This document shows positions 8,628-19,186 of a stretch of 64,000 bases of DNA, in pieces. The position numbers and the translations under genes were made by a program. Location of the stretch: contig LT598458.1 of NCBI GenBank assembly GCA_900074725.1, forward strand, positions 1,426,001 through 1,490,000, read 5' to 3'. This stretch comes from Lachancea dasiensis (Eukaryota; Ascomycota; Saccharomycetes; Saccharomycetales; Saccharomycetaceae). Numbering within the stretch: the first letter of the stretch is position 1; each line of letters opens with the position of its first letter. Under the pieces are notes generated by a model. The model ran no database searches. It was not told the origin of the DNA and worked only from the letters and a program-made list of their open reading frames with translations.

Positions 8628-10826
8628 ATGCCAACAGGGGCTGAAAGCTTTGATTCAATAGACGAATTCAATGACCTCGACGGCAACGTTAAGAAGCGTA
8701 GAAAGGCCATTAAACAGTGTTTGTTTTGCAGGAAACGTAAACTGAAATGCGACAAAAAGAAGCCCATATGTACAACATGTCTCTCCAGAGGGATGAAGGA
8801 GTGTGTTTATGTCGAGAGTTTTGGTCCTGATATCTCAACTGAAGAATTGCTGAAATCCGCCCCCAACTTGGAACTCCTGAGCAAGATTAAGGAGCTGGAG
8901 GAAGAGTTAAAACTCTACAAAGAGGGACGGCGGCTTCATTCCGGAGAAGGCATCAACCCTACGCGCAATATTCGAGTTGTGTTGACCAAAGATGATAGGA
9001 AGATCTACTACGGCTGTACCAGTTTAAAGGCGATGTTGGCAATTAGCAACCTTAAATTCGACACCTACCACACAATAGTTTGGGCTAAGATAAAGGAAGA
9101 AAGACGACGGTGGAAGGCTATTAGTGGGTATTCTACTCTCAAAGAAGTAACTGCTATCGAGGTTAAACCAGAGAGCGGCCTTTCTTACCTCGACGCCATG
9201 TGCAGAGGTTTGCCCTTTTACGAACAAATCGAAGAATCTTTGCGGGCTTTCTTTTCAAGCTCGATTTACAAGGGCTTCGAGGTACTGGATCCTGTGGTTG
9301 TTTTCAGGAATCTTGAGAATTGTTTTATAAAGGGCCCAAAGGACCCAATTACTGAAATGCATCCCATTGTTCATTTGCGCCCAACTTTTAAGAAGAATTT
9401 CTACCCAATTGGAATTATCACAGAAATAGTGTCTTTGGTAAACTATAACCAGCCTATATCGCAGCCCCACGACAACTTCGATAGGTTTCTTCTTTCCTGC
9501 TTCACGGCTAAAGTGTTCTTCATTGAACGCGTACAATTCATTTTTCTGAAAAGGCTTGCAATGATTACTAAGGGTCTTACTGGTGGTGATCATAGCAACG
9601 TTTCGTTGATTACTCAGTCGGTATTTGCAGCAGCCTTACAAGTGGGCCTGCATGGAAATATAAAAGAGCTCTTCGCCAATGATGAAAATTCTCATGGTGC
9701 AATAAAATATCTGGAAAATCTATGGCTGTGGATTCTATACGCTGACATAGAAACTGCAACTGGGTTGGGAACTCCTCCGCACATCCCAGAAATACTCATG
9801 GAGTATGATTTGATTGAAGCAGATAATTTCGGGACAAATGCAATATTGAGAAGACTGATAAAACCTCTCAGACAGATACTTAATGGCTTACATGAGAAAG
9901 ACAAGATTCCAGATTTGGATGCGATGAGTCAACAAGTTAAAGCAATTTTAACTTCAGAGTTTAAGCCCGTAGTGTTCTATATGGACCGTGAAAATATCAA
10001 AAAAGTCAATTTCACCGAACTTGATCTGTTCCTCGGGCTACTTTCTTGGTTGAGTATCCTTTCCAACTTGAAGCGAACGTGCTTTGACGACTTCACCCCA
10101 GTAGCCATCAACAACACCTTGCAATTTTCGGCCCAGATATTGTCTATGTCCATCACTATCACCGAGGGGTTCTTTGATCTAGATAGAGCAGCTGCGCGAG
10201 AAAATAAGGCTCCTCCAGTGAGAGGAATTCCCTACAATCTTCACTTGGCAATGTTTATACTGCAGAAACATTTTCCTCGCTCAATACCCGAAGTGTATGT
10301 GCTTCTTTCATCTATAAGCACGTTTAAAGGCTTTGATGATTTGCGATTTAAGTATCCGCTTGCTCGAAAATTTGATCTGCCAATGGATAGCCTTGAGTCT
10401 GTTTCAGATCACTACGTGGGCTTTCAATGTACCAACGAGTATTTTGTCAAAGTTCTAAAACGGTGGGAGAGCGATGAAAACGCGGATATGATTCGCTGCT
10501 TGAAGTGCTTTTCGTATGGTTTCATTGTTATCTGTGCGATTGAAAAGTCAAGTAGAGATCTGTTTCACCATTACTTTGTCAACCGTTTACCAATTTGCTC
10601 TGGTACTGACTTGAGTAATCCAACGGTCAAAGAAATACTTTTTGCTCAAAATGAGACAGATCGTGGTGATTTAGGTAACTATGTCGAGGGACTAAGCGAG
10701 GATGTGCTTAATAATTTGGCTGATGACTTTTGGAACAATTATGAGACTGATTTGAATAGCCTCCTGGCTAATGATGTAGATGAGATGTACACATCGTGGT
10801 TTTCGGAAGCTAATGGAAGACAGTGA
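8628..10826 (+). CDS. Zn2Cys6 fungal transcription factor, unassigned
   Basis: This 732-residue protein begins with a binuclear zinc cluster: Cys31, 34, 41, 48, 51 and 59 in the spacing C-X2-C-X6-C-X6-C-X2-C-X7-C, preceded by the basic run KKRRK. A short coiled coil (LLSKIKELEEELKLYKEG, about 84-101) follows and should mediate dimerisation. The rest resembles the large helical middle-homology region of this class, and an acidic C-terminus (about 675-720, ending in several Asp/Asn/Glu) could activate transcription. A stretch DRKIYYGCTS near residue 125 resembles a motif common just after the linker in such regulators. I cannot assign an orthologue. It sits between MVD1 and TUP1, where S. cerevisiae has no such gene. 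Target genes are unknown. Confidence 0.9.
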   Translation: MPTGAESFDSIDEFNDLDGNVKKRRKAIKQCLFCRKRKLKCDKKKPICTTCLSRGMKECVYVESFGPDISTEELLKSAPNLELLSKIKELEEELKLYKEGRRLHSGEGINPTRNIRVVLTKDDRKIYYGCTSLKAMLAISNLKFDTYHTIVWAKIKEERRRWKAISGYSTLKEVTAIEVKPESGLSYLDAMCRGLPFYEQIEESLRAFFSSSIYKGFEVLDPVVVFRNLENCFIKGPKDPITEMHPIVHLRPTFKKNFYPIGIITEIVSLVNYNQPISQPHDNFDRFLLSCFTAKVFFIERVQFIFLKRLAMITKGLTGGDHSNVSLITQSVFAAALQVGLHGNIKELFANDENSHGAIKYLENLWLWILYADIETATGLGTPPHIPEILMEYDLIEADNFGTNAILRRLIKPLRQILNGLHEKDKIPDLDAMSQQVKAILTSEFKPVVFYMDRENIKKVNFTELDLFLGLLSWLSILSNLKRTCFDDFTPVAINNTLQFSAQILSMSITITEGFFDLDRAAARENKAPPVRGIPYNLHLAMFILQKHFPRSIPEVYVLLSSISTFKGFDDLRFKYPLARKFDLPMDSLESVSDHYVGFQCTNEYFVKVLKRWESDENADMIRCLKCFSYGFIVICAIEKSSRDLFHHYFVNRLPICSGTDLSNPTVKEILFAQNETDRGDLGNYVEGLSEDVLNNLADDFWNNYETDLNSLLANDVDEMYTSWFSEANGRQ

Positions 10827-11042
10827 TCGATCAAATAATTTTGGGTGTAATGGAGATACTGACTCACAAATCGCGTTGTGCTATGTGGGGTTGAACGATA
10901 GGACTTGTTAATAGTCACCTTGTATATAATAAATAATTTAATGATGCGCATATGAGTTAGCCCTCACCACCCGTTAGAGCCTTTTCGTTTAAGACAATTT
11001 TGGTTTTATTTTCTAAAATACACTTGTTATCTAATGTTAAAT

Positions 11043-13280
11043 TTACTCTTTGATCTCTTTGATCTTTGGTTCAGAATTTGAGCCCCTTTTAGTATATTTC
11101 CAAATCCTTGCCTTACAATCGCCGCTACCTGTAGCGAATACGCCAAATTCAGGACCTAATGGATGATCGTTGGCAACTGCAACAGAAATCACCGAGTTTC
11201 TATGACCTTGTAACATTAACAACGGGTTACCTGAGGTCGTATCCCAAAACAAAACGCCGCGGTCCTTTGATCCTGAGAGTATGTACTCATCATTTTGTGT
11301 AGTTGCAACTGAAAGAACAAAATCTTTGTGTCCCGTGTAAGTTACTTCGCTCGAAGCCGAGCTAGATTTACCGTCGACAGCGCCGCCATTGGTACTCCGC
11401 AGATTCCAGAGCTTCACAGATCTATCCAGTGATCCCGATACAACGCCGTGGCCGTCTCTCGTGAAAACAACACTATAAACGGAGTCTTTATGACCGGTTC
11501 CTAATTCGTTCTCAGAGTCAAGTCTCTCGACAAGAAAACCAGTTTCTGAATCCCAAATACGAACAGTCTTGTCTAGAGATCCAGCGGCAATTAGTTTGCC
11601 ATCACTAGGTGATACGGCAACGGTCGTGACCCCGTCTTCGATTGATAGCGTTAATGAGCACTGCCCAGAACGAAGATCCCAGATTCTCACTGTTCTGTCA
11701 CCAGAACCCGAAACTAGTTTATCACCAGAAGGAAAATAATCCAACGAATAAATGTCTTGTTCGTGCCCCTGAAGAGTCATGACGATTTTTTTTGTTGTCA
11801 AATCCCAAATACGAATCAACTTATCCTCTGCACCAGTGGCAAGAAATTTTCCATCTGGTGAGAAGCAAACAGATCTAATATAAAGATCCGAAGAAGCGGA
11901 AGACGATACTGCGACAGCAGCATCAGAACCTTCTGTTGGAGGGCCACTTGCCCCAACGGATAGTGAAGCCGTATCCTCGGATAATCTGGCAACTAATTCA
12001 CCGGTAGAAACTCTGTAAACTTGTGTAGTCTTATTGCAACCGGTAGCTAAAAATTCACCATCATTGCTGAATCGTACACAGCAGACCACCGACGAGTGAT
12101 CTAAGGAAGCATGAAGATCGACTTCTAAGTCCTGGGGTAATGCAGGGTTATAAAGGACGTAGTAATCATTCGTTTGCTTCTTCAAATGTTGCGGAACGAG
12201 CTGTGAGTCCAGATCTAGAAGAAAAGGCGGAATTGGTTTCGCGTGCGAGCTGCGCTGATGTGGAGGAACCAAATAATGTTCCTGTGGAGTAGTTTCAGAT
12301 AATGTAGCAGTCGCATTGTTCGCCATTGATGGTACCGTCGATTGACTCAAACCTTGATTGGCAGAGACAGAGGGTGCGGTTTGTGAGGGGAGGGAAGCTG
12401 GGTTAGAGACAGGAGGCTGGCCTGGAACACCCGCATTGGCACTAATGTTTGTTGTCTCTGGAACAGACACATTTGGAGCCCCTGAAGCTGACTTGGTGGA
12501 GGCTAGCTTTTTCATCTGTGGTGCTATAGCCGCTGAACCAGCTTGAGAGGCATCTGCAGGGCTTCTGGCTCCAGTTATACTAGTCGTTGTAACACTTGGA
12601 GCAGAGTTCAGTGGGGGGATGGGTGATGCTTGGTCAGCTTGAGAGTTCAGAATTGGCTTGGACGAAGCGGGAATAGCGCTTGTAACGCCATTGGAAGTGT
12701 TATGGTGCTGCTGTGGTGGGGGTGGTGGTTGCTGTTGCTGCTGTTGCTGCTGTTGCTGCTGTTGTTGCTGTTGTTGCTGTTGTTGCTGTTGTTGCTGTTG
12801 CTGTTGCTGCTGTTGCTGGGCCTGCTGGGCCTGCTGGGCCTGCTGGGCCTGCTGGACTTGCTGGACTTGCTGGACTTGCTGGACTTGCTGGGCTTGCTGG
12901 GCTTGTTGGGCCTGCTGCGCCTGCTGGATTTGTTGCACCTGTTGAGCTTGTTGAGCATGTTGAGCCTGATGCTGTTGTTGTTGAGCAGCAGCAGCTAGGG
13001 AAGCCACCTGACGATCCCTCTGGTCGAGTTCCAATTTCAACCGTCCGATTTCTTCCTCATATGCATCCTTCATTTTCCGGTGAGTAAGCTCTAATTCATA
13101 CACCGTGTTGCGAATCTGCTGCATTTCTGCCAATTGCTGATTGATTTTGAAATCATAGTCCTTTTGGTTTTGCAAACGGTACGAATTGGCTTCTTGAGAA
13201 ATCTGTCCGAATTCCTGACGAATACCATCTAAAAGCTCGTTAAGCTTGTTTTGTGAGGCACTCACAGCATTGGTGGCCAT
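11043..13280 (-). CDS. TUP1: General transcriptional corepressor Tup1
   Basis: This 745-residue protein is the WD40 subunit of the Cyc8-Tup1 corepressor, recruited by DNA-binding repressors to silence glucose-, mating-, oxygen- and damage-regulated genes. Residues 1-75 form the tetramerisation coiled coil, containing [14 protein letters not shown] as in S. cerevisiae. A Gln/Ala/Val-rich hexad stretch (about 95-155) runs into an uninterrupted polyglutamine tract of about 30 residues (encoded near 12729-12817) and then PPPPP. A Ser/Thr/Pro linker follows. From about residue 345 the protein has a seven-bladed beta-propeller with typical repeats such as [33 protein letters not shown]. cerevisiae Tup1 is 713. 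Gene order with CSM1 matches YCR084C-YCR086W. Confidence 0.98.
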   Translation of the reverse strand: MATNAVSASQNKLNELLDGIRQEFGQISQEANSYRLQNQKDYDFKINQQLAEMQQIRNTVYELELTHRKMKDAYEEEIGRLKLELDQRDRQVASLAAAAQQQQHQAQHAQQAQQVQQIQQAQQAQQAQQAQQVQQVQQVQQVQQAQQAQQAQQAQQQQQQQQQQQQQQQQQQQQQQQQQQQQQQPPPPPQQHHNTSNGVTSAIPASSKPILNSQADQASPIPPLNSAPSVTTTSITGARSPADASQAGSAAIAPQMKKLASTKSASGAPNVSVPETTNISANAGVPGQPPVSNPASLPSQTAPSVSANQGLSQSTVPSMANNATATLSETTPQEHYLVPPHQRSSHAKPIPPFLLDLDSQLVPQHLKKQTNDYYVLYNPALPQDLEVDLHASLDHSSVVCCVRFSNDGEFLATGCNKTTQVYRVSTGELVARLSEDTASLSVGASGPPTEGSDAAVAVSSSASSDLYIRSVCFSPDGKFLATGAEDKLIRIWDLTTKKIVMTLQGHEQDIYSLDYFPSGDKLVSGSGDRTVRIWDLRSGQCSLTLSIEDGVTTVAVSPSDGKLIAAGSLDKTVRIWDSETGFLVERLDSENELGTGHKDSVYSVVFTRDGHGVVSGSLDRSVKLWNLRSTNGGAVDGKSSSASSEVTYTGHKDFVLSVATTQNDEYILSGSKDRGVLFWDTTSGNPLLMLQGHRNSVISVAVANDHPLGPEFGVFATGSGDCKARIWKYTKRGSNSEPKIKEIKE
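12729..12980. repeat. Trinucleotide repeat coding Tup1 polyglutamine
   Basis: On the minus strand these bases are mixed CAA/CAG codons (12729-12817), preceded by a CAGCAAGTC/CAGCAGGCC-type nonamer array coding Gln-Gln-Val and Gln-Gln-Ala. Mixed codons suggest selection against slippage or old age. Long frames of Leu, Cys or Ser in other phases are by-products of this repeat. Confidence 0.9.
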
Positions 13281-14279
13281 TTTAAAAGCGAAGTTCGGTA
13301 TCCACTGAGCACCGATTCGACGTCAACCGCTTGTTGAAGTGTTGATTCTATCGTTGTGATTTGTTGACATTGTCAGTTCGCTCATTTGAATTTAGGTTAT
13401 TTACTTGCCAAAAACATTACATCGTTGTATACGTCTTATACTTAGTTAGAGCGTCACACTCTGGCAAGCTGCTGGAATAGTTGTGACAGTGAGACAGCTT
13501 CCTGCCTGGCAGAGTCATAGAATAGTCAAGTAGCTGGCAGTATCTGAAAGATTTGGTCTAGGTGTTTTTCGAACGGTGGCAGAACCAGATCTTTTCATCA
13601 AGTTGCGTTTTTAGTGGGATTCTGACCTATTCTGAGGCGCGCCTAGCTTCTTTGGGCTTAGCTAGCTTACCCATATGGCTATCCCTTTAATTTGAATATG
13701 TTTGGGTTGATATAAGCTTTGCTTGTTGTATTCAGCTCGGCTTTTGATGCTGCCAATTTCTTAGGTTGGCGGTGAGCACCACTGAAAGGAGGAGAATGTT
13801 ACCACGCAGAGCGTGGTCGAACAACAGCACGACTTAATTTGCTGTCATTTCCCCTGGGAAGTGCTTGTAGAACTCTAAAACCGATAGATATTTTCCATTC
13901 CATCTCCGAAACTCGTCTTCCTTACTTCCTCCGCCTCCGTCCAGTGGTCTACTGTATCCACAGCCACCTTATCGGGCATACCGGTACTTATGGAGAACCT
14001 GTCATGGGAAATTAGGTCTACTGTGGCCAGTCTTCAAGTTCACGAAGCGTGTTCCTTCTGCGTTTTACGCGCGCCATACGCAGCAACGCCTACACAATCG
14101 AACGGGCACAATTTTTCAGGGACACAGGAGCCTCGGCTCGGATGCTCGTGGATCGGCTTCCCATGCCCTCCCTCTGTCCTTTATATAATTCCAATTTTAT
14201 TATGTATATCGTCCTCAAGTTAATAACGCGTTACGTGGACCAACTCTGCACAGTTGAAGATTTAATCGAAGTATCCACA
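13281..14279. other. Divergent promoter region TUP1/CSM1
   Basis: These 999 bases lie between two divergently transcribed genes. A TATATAA-type box sits at about 14183, 97 bases before the CSM1 ATG. An ATG at 14049 is in frame with CSM1 but would add 77 residues with no family resemblance, so I treat it as upstream sequence. No RNA gene or repeat was seen. Confidence 0.5.
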
Positions 14280-14828
14280 ATGGATGCTTTAACTCAGTAT
14301 AAGACGTCCATTCAAAGTAGATTGGATAGTGCAGATATCTTAGTATCCAAATTGATACATGAGAACCGAATGCTATCCCAGGAGCTTGAGAACAAAGACG
14401 AAGAGATGGACTCTTTGAAACGGCAATTGGAACTGGCCCGAAAACGCAACGAGGAATTCGATAAGAAATGCAGTACAGCGGAGGAAGAATTGGACATCAT
14501 CAGAGACCTATTCGAACACTTGTGCGGTGTTAGAGTTCACAAATCGTACGAAGACGACTCGGGCCTGTGGTTTGATACGTCTCAGGGCGGGAAGTTTGGC
14601 GTAATGGACTATAAACTTGGGTTTGTGAAAGCGGAGGGTGACGCAGGTGGCACCGAGGTGGTGTATGTGCCGTTGTTAAAGCAGAGAAGCGCGGAAGAAT
14701 TGCGGGTTCTGCAGAAACAAATGCCTGGGTATCTGTTTGACACGCTGAGTTTCCCCCTACGGTCTCTAAGTCAGTTCTACAACAAACTGAATAGGTGTCT
14801 CAGCAAAAACGAAAAGCAAACCGAGTGA
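14280..14828 (+). CDS. CSM1: Monopolin subunit Csm1
   Basis: The product is 182 residues, close to S. cerevisiae Csm1 (190). Residues about 15-85 form a coiled coil (ENRMLSQELENKDEEMDSLKRQ is part), followed by the globular RWD-like domain that begins near LDIIRDLFEHLCGVRVHKSYED and ends near FNKLNRCL-like FYNKLNRCL. Family role: Csm1-Lrs4 clamps sister kinetochores in meiosis I and anchors rDNA and cohibin at the nuclear periphery in vegetative cells. I chose the ATG at 14280 because similarity begins there (MDALTQYK) and a TATA-like box lies just upstream; the frame itself is open back to 14049. Neighbours TUP1 and the YCR087C-A homologue support the call. Confidence 0.93.
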   Translation: MDALTQYKTSIQSRLDSADILVSKLIHENRMLSQELENKDEEMDSLKRQLELARKRNEEFDKKCSTAEEELDIIRDLFEHLCGVRVHKSYEDDSGLWFDTSQGGKFGVMDYKLGFVKAEGDAGGTEVVYVPLLKQRSAEELRVLQKQMPGYLFDTLSFPLRSLSQFYNKLNRCLSKNEKQTE

Positions 14829-15093
14829 GGCGCTGAAGTGGCACCCCGCGCCATTTGCATTTGCGCAGTAAGCCGTGATTGTGGTAGCCATGGGGCTCCG
14901 ACGGGATAGTTCTATTGTATCCTTTCCTCTAGCAGCTACTGCTTTTTCTCTTTGTATTGGAGTCAAGAGTACACCTTTGCATGCATTGGATCTAGTCTAT
15001 AAAAATTATATGACGACTGCCGAAAGTCTGCTTGGCGGGAAGCTTGCCTGTGGTTTCTGCATTGACTTATAAGCCCGCCTATGCCAGCATTGA

Positions 15094-15582
15094 TTAAGCT
15101 TGCAGCACCAAATGCCCGTCGCTGTCAACCACCAACTGTTTTAGCAGCTCCTTCTTTTCGTTCTTGTCTTTGACCGACTTCAAAATCTTGTACAAGCTAG
15201 TGCCCTTTTTCCCAGCAAGCGGCGACTTGGAACTCGATTTGGCCTTTAGTGTTGGTTTAGGTTCCTTTTTCCCTGACTTTTTATCTTTCGACTTCGAAGC
15301 ATTTTCAGCCTGGGGTGCTGCTTTCACATCGGTCTCCGCGGTTGGCTGCTGCTGCTGTTGCTGTTTGTTTTGGCCCTTGGTCTTTTTGCCCTTGTACAAA
15401 GCGCCCTGGTACCGTTCGTCTTCGCTTATGCACTGCGTGTGCGCTTTATATGAGACACCGTCATCGAAAGTGACATTACAGTCGATGCACGTATAGTAGG
15501 CCTGTGGACATCTGTAATAGTGTTTCTCGGTGTTCTTTTTAGGAACCGTGTCGTTGCAAACTTCGCAGTTGAAAGTCACCAT
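15094..15582 (-). CDS. LYAR-type zinc-finger nucleolar protein (YCR087C-A homologue)
   Basis: This 162-residue protein starts MVTFNCEVCNDTVPKKN and has the LYAR-type zinc finger in its first ~60 residues (CEVC, then HYYRC, then CIDC, then H-x3-C in AHTQC). The middle is a lysine- and glutamine-rich tail (KKTKGQNKQQQQQQ, then many Lys/Ser), and the end is KILKSVKDKNEKKELLKQLVVDSDG, probably a helix. S. cerevisiae YCR087C-A is 153 residues and nucleolar; the molecular role is not settled. The frame is open for 29 codons upstream, but the family begins at this Met. It converges on CSM1 with 265 bases between. Confidence 0.9.
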   Translation of the reverse strand: MVTFNCEVCNDTVPKKNTEKHYYRCPQAYYTCIDCNVTFDDGVSYKAHTQCISEDERYQGALYKGKKTKGQNKQQQQQQPTAETDVKAAPQAENASKSKDKKSGKKEPKPTLKAKSSSKSPLAGKKGTSLYKILKSVKDKNEKKELLKQLVVDSDGHLVLQA

Positions 15583-16942
15583 GGCGAAGCGCGCTGGAGA
15601 CACACGGCAGTATGTTTTATAGATTCGATGGCTAGCATTTAAGCTGGAGAGATGGAGCGATGAGCTCAAAATTTTTCATAACGTGCTTATGCAGACAATG
15701 GAGACCGTCAAGTTGGCTCACCAATAAACAAAAAGCGACAGCTGGCGATCAAAGAGGTTAGCTATGCATGGCACTACTGTGCCTGAGCTCAGTGGAGCTG
15801 CCTTGGTCGACGCCTTCCTTGCCTTTACTGAAGATCTTTTATCTATCTTTTAATTTATGCATTTTAGCGACGCTCCCATTGCGTCCGTCTAGCGCAGATC
15901 ACATATGTTCCTAATGCCTCGTTGGTGGTTCAAAGGCTCAGGCAAAAAGCGGCTTTGGTAGCGAATGCCTTGGGTCAAAAGACATTGGTCGATCAGGCCA
16001 AAGTCAGGCCCAAGTGGATTAATTTTTAGATATGACTACTGAAATCGCACTTATAGTATTTACTGACGTCGCCAATAAATCTCGAGAAAGAGAGTAGAGA
16101 GCAGCAGTGTGCATGGGCCTGGTACTGGCAGCTTGGGGAAATCTGCTGAGAGCAATTGACGTCCAAAAGCCTAAATGCTGATGAGAGTCTCAAGGACTCT
16201 CATTGGCATTAAACAATAGCTTAGGTAAGGCCTACCCATAAAACGCAGCTGAGGGTGTTCATATTACGTTGAGGGGGCTCCCCAAAAGCACAGGAACCAA
16301 GTGGGCTCGTGGGCATGGCCGATACCAGACGAGTTGTTCGCGCCAACCACTCGTTGTCGCATATAGGCCCTTACTATCCGATATCGTTGCGTAGCTGAGG
16401 GGCAGGGGAACGTTCCGCTGGACCGCCTTTGGCGACAGCACCACTATCTCTCTAAAACGGCCCTCTGTCACATTATACTCTGTTGTATCATTTTCTACTA
16501 AACTGACACCGGAGTGCCAAGCTCTCGAATTACCCACCGAAATGCCATATACCAGCTCTCCCTACAGGATTGAGCAGGACTAGGTGTAGAGGACCTTATC
16601 AAGAGTGTAACTTGCTCGAGAATTGTCCACCCAATGCTGGTGTAAGCGTCTTGACAGTTTTTAGGCTCCGGGGAATCGTAAGGGAAAGACGAAAGAAAGC
16701 GTACCCAGCTGGTCAAATGCTGGCGAGACGAATAAACTAGCCACAAATACATCACACCCGAGGTACCAAACACTGAGCTCAAAAGTTGGCCTTCCTCTCT
16801 CTATTCTCTATCACTCTCCACGAGTGTGATAGGGGTTTCGATCTCAATATTGGACGTGTAGCCTGTGGGTGGACTACAAAACACATGGACACTGGGATCA
16901 CAAAGGCAACGCAAGAAGCGCAGACGAGATCATTGAGTATCA
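15583..16942. other. Divergent intergenic region before ABP1
   Basis: The 1360 bases between the zinc-finger gene and ABP1 hold both promoters. Short frames at 16259-16537 and 16498-16782 on the minus strand overlap each other and resemble nothing. GGTTCAAAGG at about 15925 has a faint tRNA B-box look but lacks the rest of a tRNA. Confidence 0.45.
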
Positions 16943-18739
16943 ATGGCTCTGGAACCAATTGACTACACTACGCACTGTCATGCTATAGAAGAAGCATTTC
17001 AGAAAGTCGTTCGTGCTGCAGACGAGGAGATTGACTGGCTGATCTTGAGTCCCAACGGCCAAAAACAATACACTTCGGAGAAACAAGGAAGCGGTTTTGG
17101 GGAGTTTCTAGGATCGTTCGAGGATTCCAAAGTGGAGTATGGGCTTGCGCGTGTCAACCCTCCAGGCTCCGATGTGCAGAAGCTAGTTCTGGTTGGGTGG
17201 TGCCCGGACAACGCTCCTATGAAATCAAGAGCTTCGTTTGCGTCGAACTTTGGTGTTGTGGCCAACCAGGTGTTGAAGAGCTACCACGTTCAGATTACGG
17301 CGCGGGACGAAGATGATCTGGACGAAAACGAGCTCCTCGCGAAGGTCAGCAACGCAGCAGGCGCGCGCTATTCCATCCAAACGCAGGGTCCAACCAAAAC
17401 TACATCCGCACCTAAACCACGCCCTTCTCCTGTTCCGCAGAAAAATGAGCATAAAAAAACCGTGGTGCCGGAGCCCAAAGCCACTGCTCCTCCCAGAGTG
17501 TCAACCCCACCTGCGTCCAAGCCGGCTCCGCAGGCGACGAGCGCAGAAGACGATTGGGATGAGCCTGAAGTCCAAGAACGCGACTTGCGGAGCAATCCAT
17601 TGAAGCCCAACCAATCCACATGGAAACCTGTGGGCAAGGTGGACCTTCAAAAGCTAATCGCGGAGGAAAAGTCCAAGCAAGACCCGCGTTTGGTAAATTC
17701 TGTCAAATCAGAAACGCCTGCGAAATTAAATGCCAAGGACGACATTGAAAAACTAAGGAAAGACTCCAAAGCTCAAAGAGATGCTGAGATTAACAGATAT
17801 CTAGGCACCAGAGCCCCCTCTACCACTTTGCCAAAGAGAAGCGAAGACATGGTGGTGAAGGGTTTCCAAAACGAAAAATCACCAGCTCAAATCTGGGCCG
17901 AAAAGCACCAAAAGCAGCAACCAATGACGAGTGAGGTGTCTGACTCAAAACCAGAAGAAGGAGATGAAACGGATGAGGAAGGGCACGAAGAGGAGGATGA
18001 CACAACGAATGTCTCTGACGTGAAGTCCAAATTCGAGAAATTTAACGTAGCCGAACCCCAGATAATAAAGCCCGGCCAGACAAAAGCACCTGCGTCTGTC
18101 ACGACCGAGGAACAAAGACAGCCAACCACAACCAAAAAGCCCATTGGCACACCTCTACCTGGCATGCATGCGGAAATTGAGAACGAATCCGAAGAGGAGG
18201 CGGACGATGACGATTGGGATAATGAAGAGGATGAAATTCCTGCCTCCAAACCCACGTTGCCGACTTCAACAACTAGCACTAGTGCAGCTCCTCCCCCGGC
18301 ACCGTCGCCAAGACCGTCGTCCAAGGAGCCCACCCCACAACCTAGAGCAACACCACCTCTTCCTACTCGCAGCACGGAGACTACTTTTGTTCCCCCACCA
18401 CCTCCCAGAAGAAACGTTCCTACACCAAGTGCTTCCCAAGAAGCCGAGAGCTTGGAGTCGCCTAACGTGACTGCAGAATTATCGGAGCCTGAAGATATTC
18501 CAGTCAACATTGCAGATCAAGATGAAGAAGAATCGGATGAAGAACAAACAAAGGAGGATCTACCATCTGCTATTGCCGATTATGACAACGAGGCCGAAGA
18601 GCACAATGAACTGGCTTTCCAAGAAGGTGACAAGATTATCAACATTGTGTTTGTTGATGATGACTGGTGGCTCGGGGAATTAGAATCAAGTGGTGAAAAA
18701 GGTTTGTTCCCTAGTAACTACGTCACGCTTGTTGAATGA
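16943..18739 (+). CDS. ABP1: Actin-binding protein Abp1
   Basis: This 598-residue protein (592 in S. cerevisiae) couples cortical actin patches to endocytosis. Residues 1-140 are an ADF-homology domain that binds filament sides. Two acidic tryptophan motifs, DDWDEPEV near 210 and DDDDWDNEED near 425, are the type that activates Arp2/3. The central part is highly charged, and a proline-rich region (PPPPPRRNVP) lies near 490. The C-terminal SH3 domain (about 541-598) has ALYDYD-like IADYDNEAEEHNELAF, DDDWWLGEL and GLFPSNYV, and recruits Ark1/Prk1 kinases and Scp1-type partners. Start is the first ATG. Antisense frames (up to 207 codons) are shadows of its biased composition. Confidence 0.98.
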   Translation: MALEPIDYTTHCHAIEEAFQKVVRAADEEIDWLILSPNGQKQYTSEKQGSGFGEFLGSFEDSKVEYGLARVNPPGSDVQKLVLVGWCPDNAPMKSRASFASNFGVVANQVLKSYHVQITARDEDDLDENELLAKVSNAAGARYSIQTQGPTKTTSAPKPRPSPVPQKNEHKKTVVPEPKATAPPRVSTPPASKPAPQATSAEDDWDEPEVQERDLRSNPLKPNQSTWKPVGKVDLQKLIAEEKSKQDPRLVNSVKSETPAKLNAKDDIEKLRKDSKAQRDAEINRYLGTRAPSTTLPKRSEDMVVKGFQNEKSPAQIWAEKHQKQQPMTSEVSDSKPEEGDETDEEGHEEEDDTTNVSDVKSKFEKFNVAEPQIIKPGQTKAPASVTTEEQRQPTTTKKPIGTPLPGMHAEIENESEEEADDDDWDNEEDEIPASKPTLPTSTTSTSAAPPPAPSPRPSSKEPTPQPRATPPLPTRSTETTFVPPPPPRRNVPTPSASQEAESLESPNVTAELSEPEDIPVNIADQDEEESDEEQTKEDLPSAIADYDNEAEEHNELAFQEGDKIINIVFVDDDWWLGELESSGEKGLFPSNYVTLVE

Positions 18740-19186
18740 ATGGATGTCGTAGATGTCGTTTCCTGTGGACTCTCCTTGGTATATTATAGGCGAATGCTTC
18801 TGTCAAATAATTTTAATTATATAAGAGGTTTCCTTCGGCCATGGTGCTCTAAAACATATATTTGTTTGATCATGAAACTTGTATGTAGGTCAAATTTAAC
18901 TGAAACGTCTAGCAGCGGTATAGCATAATTCCTCCTGGTAGAGTGAAGCTCAATGCAGCGTTTCAGATTCTTGTGTGATTTTTGTCCTTCTGAGGAATTT
19001 TTTGGGCTCTAAAACTGCGATGCGAACCGTTGTAGGTTAGAAATGTGTACAACGAGACTACCTTGTTCGCTTGGAGAACCAAACTTGTGAGAAATTGAGT
19101 CTTACTGAAGGTATATAAATGGTGGGATTTAATTGCGGAGGAGATGCTCTTCGGAGCGCTTCTGGTTTGAATTTGGGGCGAGAATC
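18740..19186. other. FIG2-type adhesin promoter region
   Basis: The 447 bases hold the ABP1 terminator and the adhesin promoter. A TATATAAA-type box sits at about 19111. Three Ste12-like elements are listed separately. Confidence 0.55.
18873..18965. promoter_or_regulatory. Cluster of pheromone-response-like elements
   Basis: TGAAACT at 18873-18879, TGAAACG at 18901-18907 and its reverse complement CGTTTCA at 18959-18965 each match six of seven bases of the Ste12 element TGAAACA. They lie 220-315 bases before the start of a mating adhesin whose S. cerevisiae relatives are pheromone-induced. The clustering supports function, but none is a perfect match. Confidence 0.5.

Noticed and set aside
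12630-13087. Plus-strand frames coding long runs of Leu, Cys, Ala/Val
   Set aside because: They are other-frame readings of the TUP1 polyglutamine repeat.
14049-14279. N-terminal extension of CSM1
   Set aside because: The added 77 residues resemble nothing and a TATA-like box lies inside the segment.
17887-18510. Minus-strand frame of 207 codons inside ABP1
   Set aside because: Low-complexity shadow of the biased ABP1 linker with no family resemblance.
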